A stretch of DNA of 7,670 bases from the NCBI GenBank assembly GCA_002292365.1, contig DBBU01000040.1, positions 50,574-58,243 of the forward strand. The letters are read 5' to 3'. The notes under the pieces are model-generated. The model had not been told where the DNA came from. It saw nothing but the letters and a program-made list of their open reading frames with translations, and made no database searches. This stretch comes from Flammeovirgaceae bacterium UBA976. Its GTDB lineage: Bacteria > Bacteroidota > Bacteroidia > Cytophagales > Cyclobacteriaceae. Both the position numbers and the translations under genes were made by a program. Numbering within the stretch: position 1 is the stretch's first letter; the number at the start of each line of letters is the position of its first letter. Positions 5,910 to 7,670 of this stretch are shown here, one piece after another.

Positions 5910-6428
5910 CTAAATAATCCGTCCCAACAGATGATCCTGTTGGGGGTCCTCTCCCATCAAAAAAGTATGGGATCCTATGTGCTCAAAGTTGAATTTCTCA
6001 TAAAATCGAAGGGCTTTTTCATTGTGCTCCCAAACCCCTAACCACATGAATGCAAATCCCTTATCTCGAGCTATTTTTATCGCTTCTTCCATTAAAAAAT
6101 GACCCATTCCCAAGTTCTGCGCATCCGACTGCACGTACAAACGCTGAATTTCAATAGAAGGTCCTTGATGACCTTCTGAAGGGATGTCATATTCGTTTAA
6201 TTTCAGATAACCTACCCGTTGATTTTGATGAATTCCAAAATAAAATGAGGCCTGCTGATCTCTCATCTCAGCCAATAATTGTTCTTTAGAGAACGCTTTC
6301 ATCACATAATGATTCATGTCCTCTCGGGTATTAAAAGCTTTAAATGCCTGATAATAGGTTTCTTTTGATAAGGTTATCAAATGATCTATTTCCTCTAACT
6401 GGCAAGACTTTATGGCGAACAACGACAT
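5910..6428 (-). CDS. GNAT family N-acetyltransferase, PaiA-like
   Basis: A protein of 172 residues with a complete GNAT fold. The N-terminal part reads TYYQAFKAFNTREDMNHYV (24-42) with KAFSKEQLLAEM, then a YFGI..NQRVGYLKLN strand region. The acetyl-CoA motif A follows: IEIQRLYVQSDAQNLGMGHFLM (92-113), with QNLGMG (104-109) as the pyrophosphate loop. Then come MWLGVWEHNEKALRFYEKFNF (128-148) and HTFLMGEDPQQDHLL. The pattern NT.EDM, GYLKLN, LGVWE.N and FY.K..F resembles Bacillus PaiA, a polyamine (spermidine/spermine) N-acetyltransferase, so transfer of acetyl from acetyl-CoA to a small amine is the best guess; the substrate is not proven by sequence. ATG at 6428 fits the family start. A terminator lies just upstream (6448-6484), leaving about 20 nt in which no TAnnTTTG box is visible, so expression may depend on read-through or an atypical promoter. 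Confidence 0.88.
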   Translation of the reverse strand: MSLFAIKSCQLEEIDHLITLSKETYYQAFKAFNTREDMNHYVMKAFSKEQLLAEMRDQQASFYFGIHQNQRVGYLKLNEYDIPSEGHQGPSIEIQRLYVQSDAQNLGMGHFLMEEAIKIARDKGFAFMWLGVWEHNEKALRFYEKFNFEHIGSHTFLMGEDPQQDHLLGRII

Positions 6429-6447
6429 ACGATACTCAATGATTTAT

Positions 6448-6484
6448 AAAAAAAGTGAGGTCCCCTTCAAATAGGCATCCTCAC
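6448..6484 (-). terminator. Intrinsic terminator for the peptide transporter gene
   Basis: On the - strand GTGAGG (6484-6479) pairs perfectly with CCTCAC (6460-6455) around an 18-nt loop that can form further imperfect pairs, and is followed directly by TTTTTTT (6454-6448). It lies about 60 nt past the transporter stop and just before the acetyltransferase start, so it probably separates the two transcription units. Confidence 0.7.
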
Positions 6485-6532
6485 ACCCAGTGATTCTTAT
6501 AAATAAACCACCCCCCTTTAGTCATCTTTATT

Positions 6533-6547
6533 GATAGGGCTCCTATC
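6533..6547. repeat. Perfect hairpin overlapping the transporter stop codon
   Basis: GATAGG (6533-6538) and CCTATC (6542-6547) form a perfect 6-bp stem around GCT. The right arm contains the TAG stop (6545-6543) of the transporter. No T-run follows on the - strand, so it is not an intrinsic terminator by itself; it might protect the mRNA 3' end or be chance. Confidence 0.4.
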
Positions 6548-7670
6548 GAACACCATGCATCATTTTTAACAAGGTATTATTTAACATCCACATGATCATT
6601 CCGGCCACAACAGGAATGATGGTAAATATCATAAAGAAGGTAGTCATACCATATTCCTCTACGATAGGATCAATATAACTACCGGTGATCCCTGCCATAT
6701 AATTGGCAATGAAATTGGCAACAAACCAAATCCCAAACATCAGACCTACCAATTTGACTGGCGCCAATTTACTCACATAAGACAGACCTACAGGAGAAAT
6801 ACATAATTCACCCAAGGTATGAAAAAGGTAGGCCAAAATCAAAAAGACCATACTCACCGATGCCGTCTGAGCACCCAAAGGAATCCCCAGAGACCCATAG
6901 GACAATATGGCAAAACCCAGTCCCATTAAGATCAAGGCAATAGCAAATTTTATTGGACCCGTTGGATTAAACTTACTTTGCCAAATTTTAGAAATCAATG
7001 GGGCAAATGTGATAATGTAAAAGGAATTCAATATACCAAACCAAGAGGCAGGTACTTCTGTTGATTCAGATCTAAATTCTCTATCCAGCATCCATATCAC
7101 GACTATCCAAACAATCACAAAACTGGTTCCAAGAAAGATATTGGACAAGGCGAATTTGGAAAAAGTTTGCTTAAACAACATGAGCAATACCCAGGTAATA
7201 ATGAGCATCGGAATGACCGTTAACAAGGTGTTGAAAATTTTAAAGGTCAATGCATCCCCACCTACCAATAATCTATCGGTATAATCCGCTGCAAATATAG
7301 TCATAGAGCCCCCAGCCTGCTCAAATGCCCACCAAAAGAAAATCACAAAAAATGAAAAAACACCGATCACAATTAATCGATCTCGAATGACCTTTTTGGA
7401 CAGCGTTGCCAAAAGTTCTTTTTGATCCTTTTGCTCTTCATCCTTTTGAATGAAGTCCTGAGATTCTTTAGGGGATAGTCCAATTTTCCCAAATATATTT
7501 TGTGCAAAATAAAATTGCAGCATTCCAAAAAACATAAAAATACCCGCCAAACCAAAACCAAAATGCCATCCTATTTTCTCTCCTATATAGCCACACAGTA
7601 AAATGCCTAAGAAAGCACCCGAATTAATACCCATATAAAATATAGTATAGCCTGCATCTTTTTCTTTTCC
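6543..7670 (-). CDS. POT/PTR-family peptide:H+ symporter, C-terminal part (5' end outside window)
   Basis: The frame is open from the right window edge; 375 residues are visible. An internal Met encoded at 7634 is not the start, because GKEKDAGYTIFY precedes it and continues the family motif (DAGYTIFYMGINSGAF), which lies in the fourth to fifth membrane segment region of POT proteins. About ten hydrophobic membrane segments are visible, including one with FWWAFEQAGGSMTIFAADYTDR, the conserved FEQ.G segment of bacterial peptide transporters, and a late GELCISPVGLSYVSKLAP segment, also typical. A charged cytoplasmic loop (SPKESQDFIQKDEEQKDQKE) separates the N- and C-terminal bundles. It imports di-/tripeptides with protons across the inner membrane (DtpT-like). 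Perhaps the first quarter of the protein is missing. Transcription ends at a strong hairpin terminator. Family assignment is firm; exact substrate is not visible. Confidence 0.92.
   Translation of the reverse strand, partial: GKEKDAGYTIFYMGINSGAFLGILLCGYIGEKIGWHFGFGLAGIFMFFGMLQFYFAQNIFGKIGLSPKESQDFIQKDEEQKDQKELLATLSKKVIRDRLIVIGVFSFFVIFFWWAFEQAGGSMTIFAADYTDRLLVGGDALTFKIFNTLLTVIPMLIITWVLLMLFKQTFSKFALSNIFLGTSFVIVWIVVIWMLDREFRSESTEVPASWFGILNSFYIITFAPLISKIWQSKFNPTGPIKFAIALILMGLGFAILSYGSLGIPLGAQTASVSMVFLILAYLFHTLGELCISPVGLSYVSKLAPVKLVGLMFGIWFVANFIANYMAGITGSYIDPIVEEYGMTTFFMIFTIIPVVAGMIMWMLNNTLLKMMHGVR

Noticed and set aside
1..7670. CRISPR, tRNA, rRNA, phage or toxin-antitoxin content
   Set aside because: No regularly spaced repeats, no clover-leaf or rRNA-like stretches, and no recognised phage or toxin genes were found on reading both strands.

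Overview
The window looks like a chromosomal segment of a marine- or soil-type Bacteroidota (Cytophagales/Flavobacteriales/Saprospirales grade). The basis is an AT-rich composition, no convincing Shine-Dalgarno sequences, two exact TAnnTTTG (Bacteroidota -7 type) promoter elements, and families typical of that phylum: DUF3347 domains, a DbpA-like helicase with a DEFD motif II, and a POT/PTR peptide transporter with the FEQAGGSMTIFA segment. The genus cannot be read from the sequence.

Left region (1-2852, + strand): a cell-envelope block. A 5'-truncated DUF3347 domain protein is followed after 9 nt by a second, free-standing DUF3347 lipoprotein. The stop codon of that gene directly abuts the ATG of a TlpA-type thioredoxin-fold lipoprotein (WCMPC). 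After 241 nt comes a lipoprotein with BNR/Asp-box beta-propeller character carrying a CDCC cluster and a GCPVNGP motif. All visible proteins in this block have conserved Cys (and Met) residues and all complete ones have an N-terminal Cys-type export signal. My inference is a periplasmic or outer-membrane thiol/metal (most likely copper) handling set, with TlpA keeping the cysteines reduced.

Middle gap (2853-3287, 435 nt): AT-rich. It holds a candidate terminator for the propeller gene, two hairpin-forming inverted repeats, an unrecognised 52-codon ORF on the - strand, and a good -7 promoter element plus a short leader hairpin for the next gene.

RNA helicase pair (3288-5828): a complete RhlE-type DEAD-box helicase (+) and a DbpA-like helicase (-) point at each other with only 3 nt between their stop codons. 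The second has motif II DEFD and a C-terminal DbpA-type RNA-binding domain. Its only usable start is a GTG sitting 5 nt after an exact TAnnTTTG element, suggesting a leaderless or nearly leaderless mRNA.

Right region (5910-7670, - strand): a GNAT N-acetyltransferase of the PaiA type, then a good intrinsic terminator, then the C-terminal three quarters of a POT-family peptide:H+ symporter running off the right edge.

No tRNA, rRNA, CRISPR array, insertion sequence or phage gene was seen. The least-described part is the DUF3347/TlpA/CDCC-propeller block at the left.
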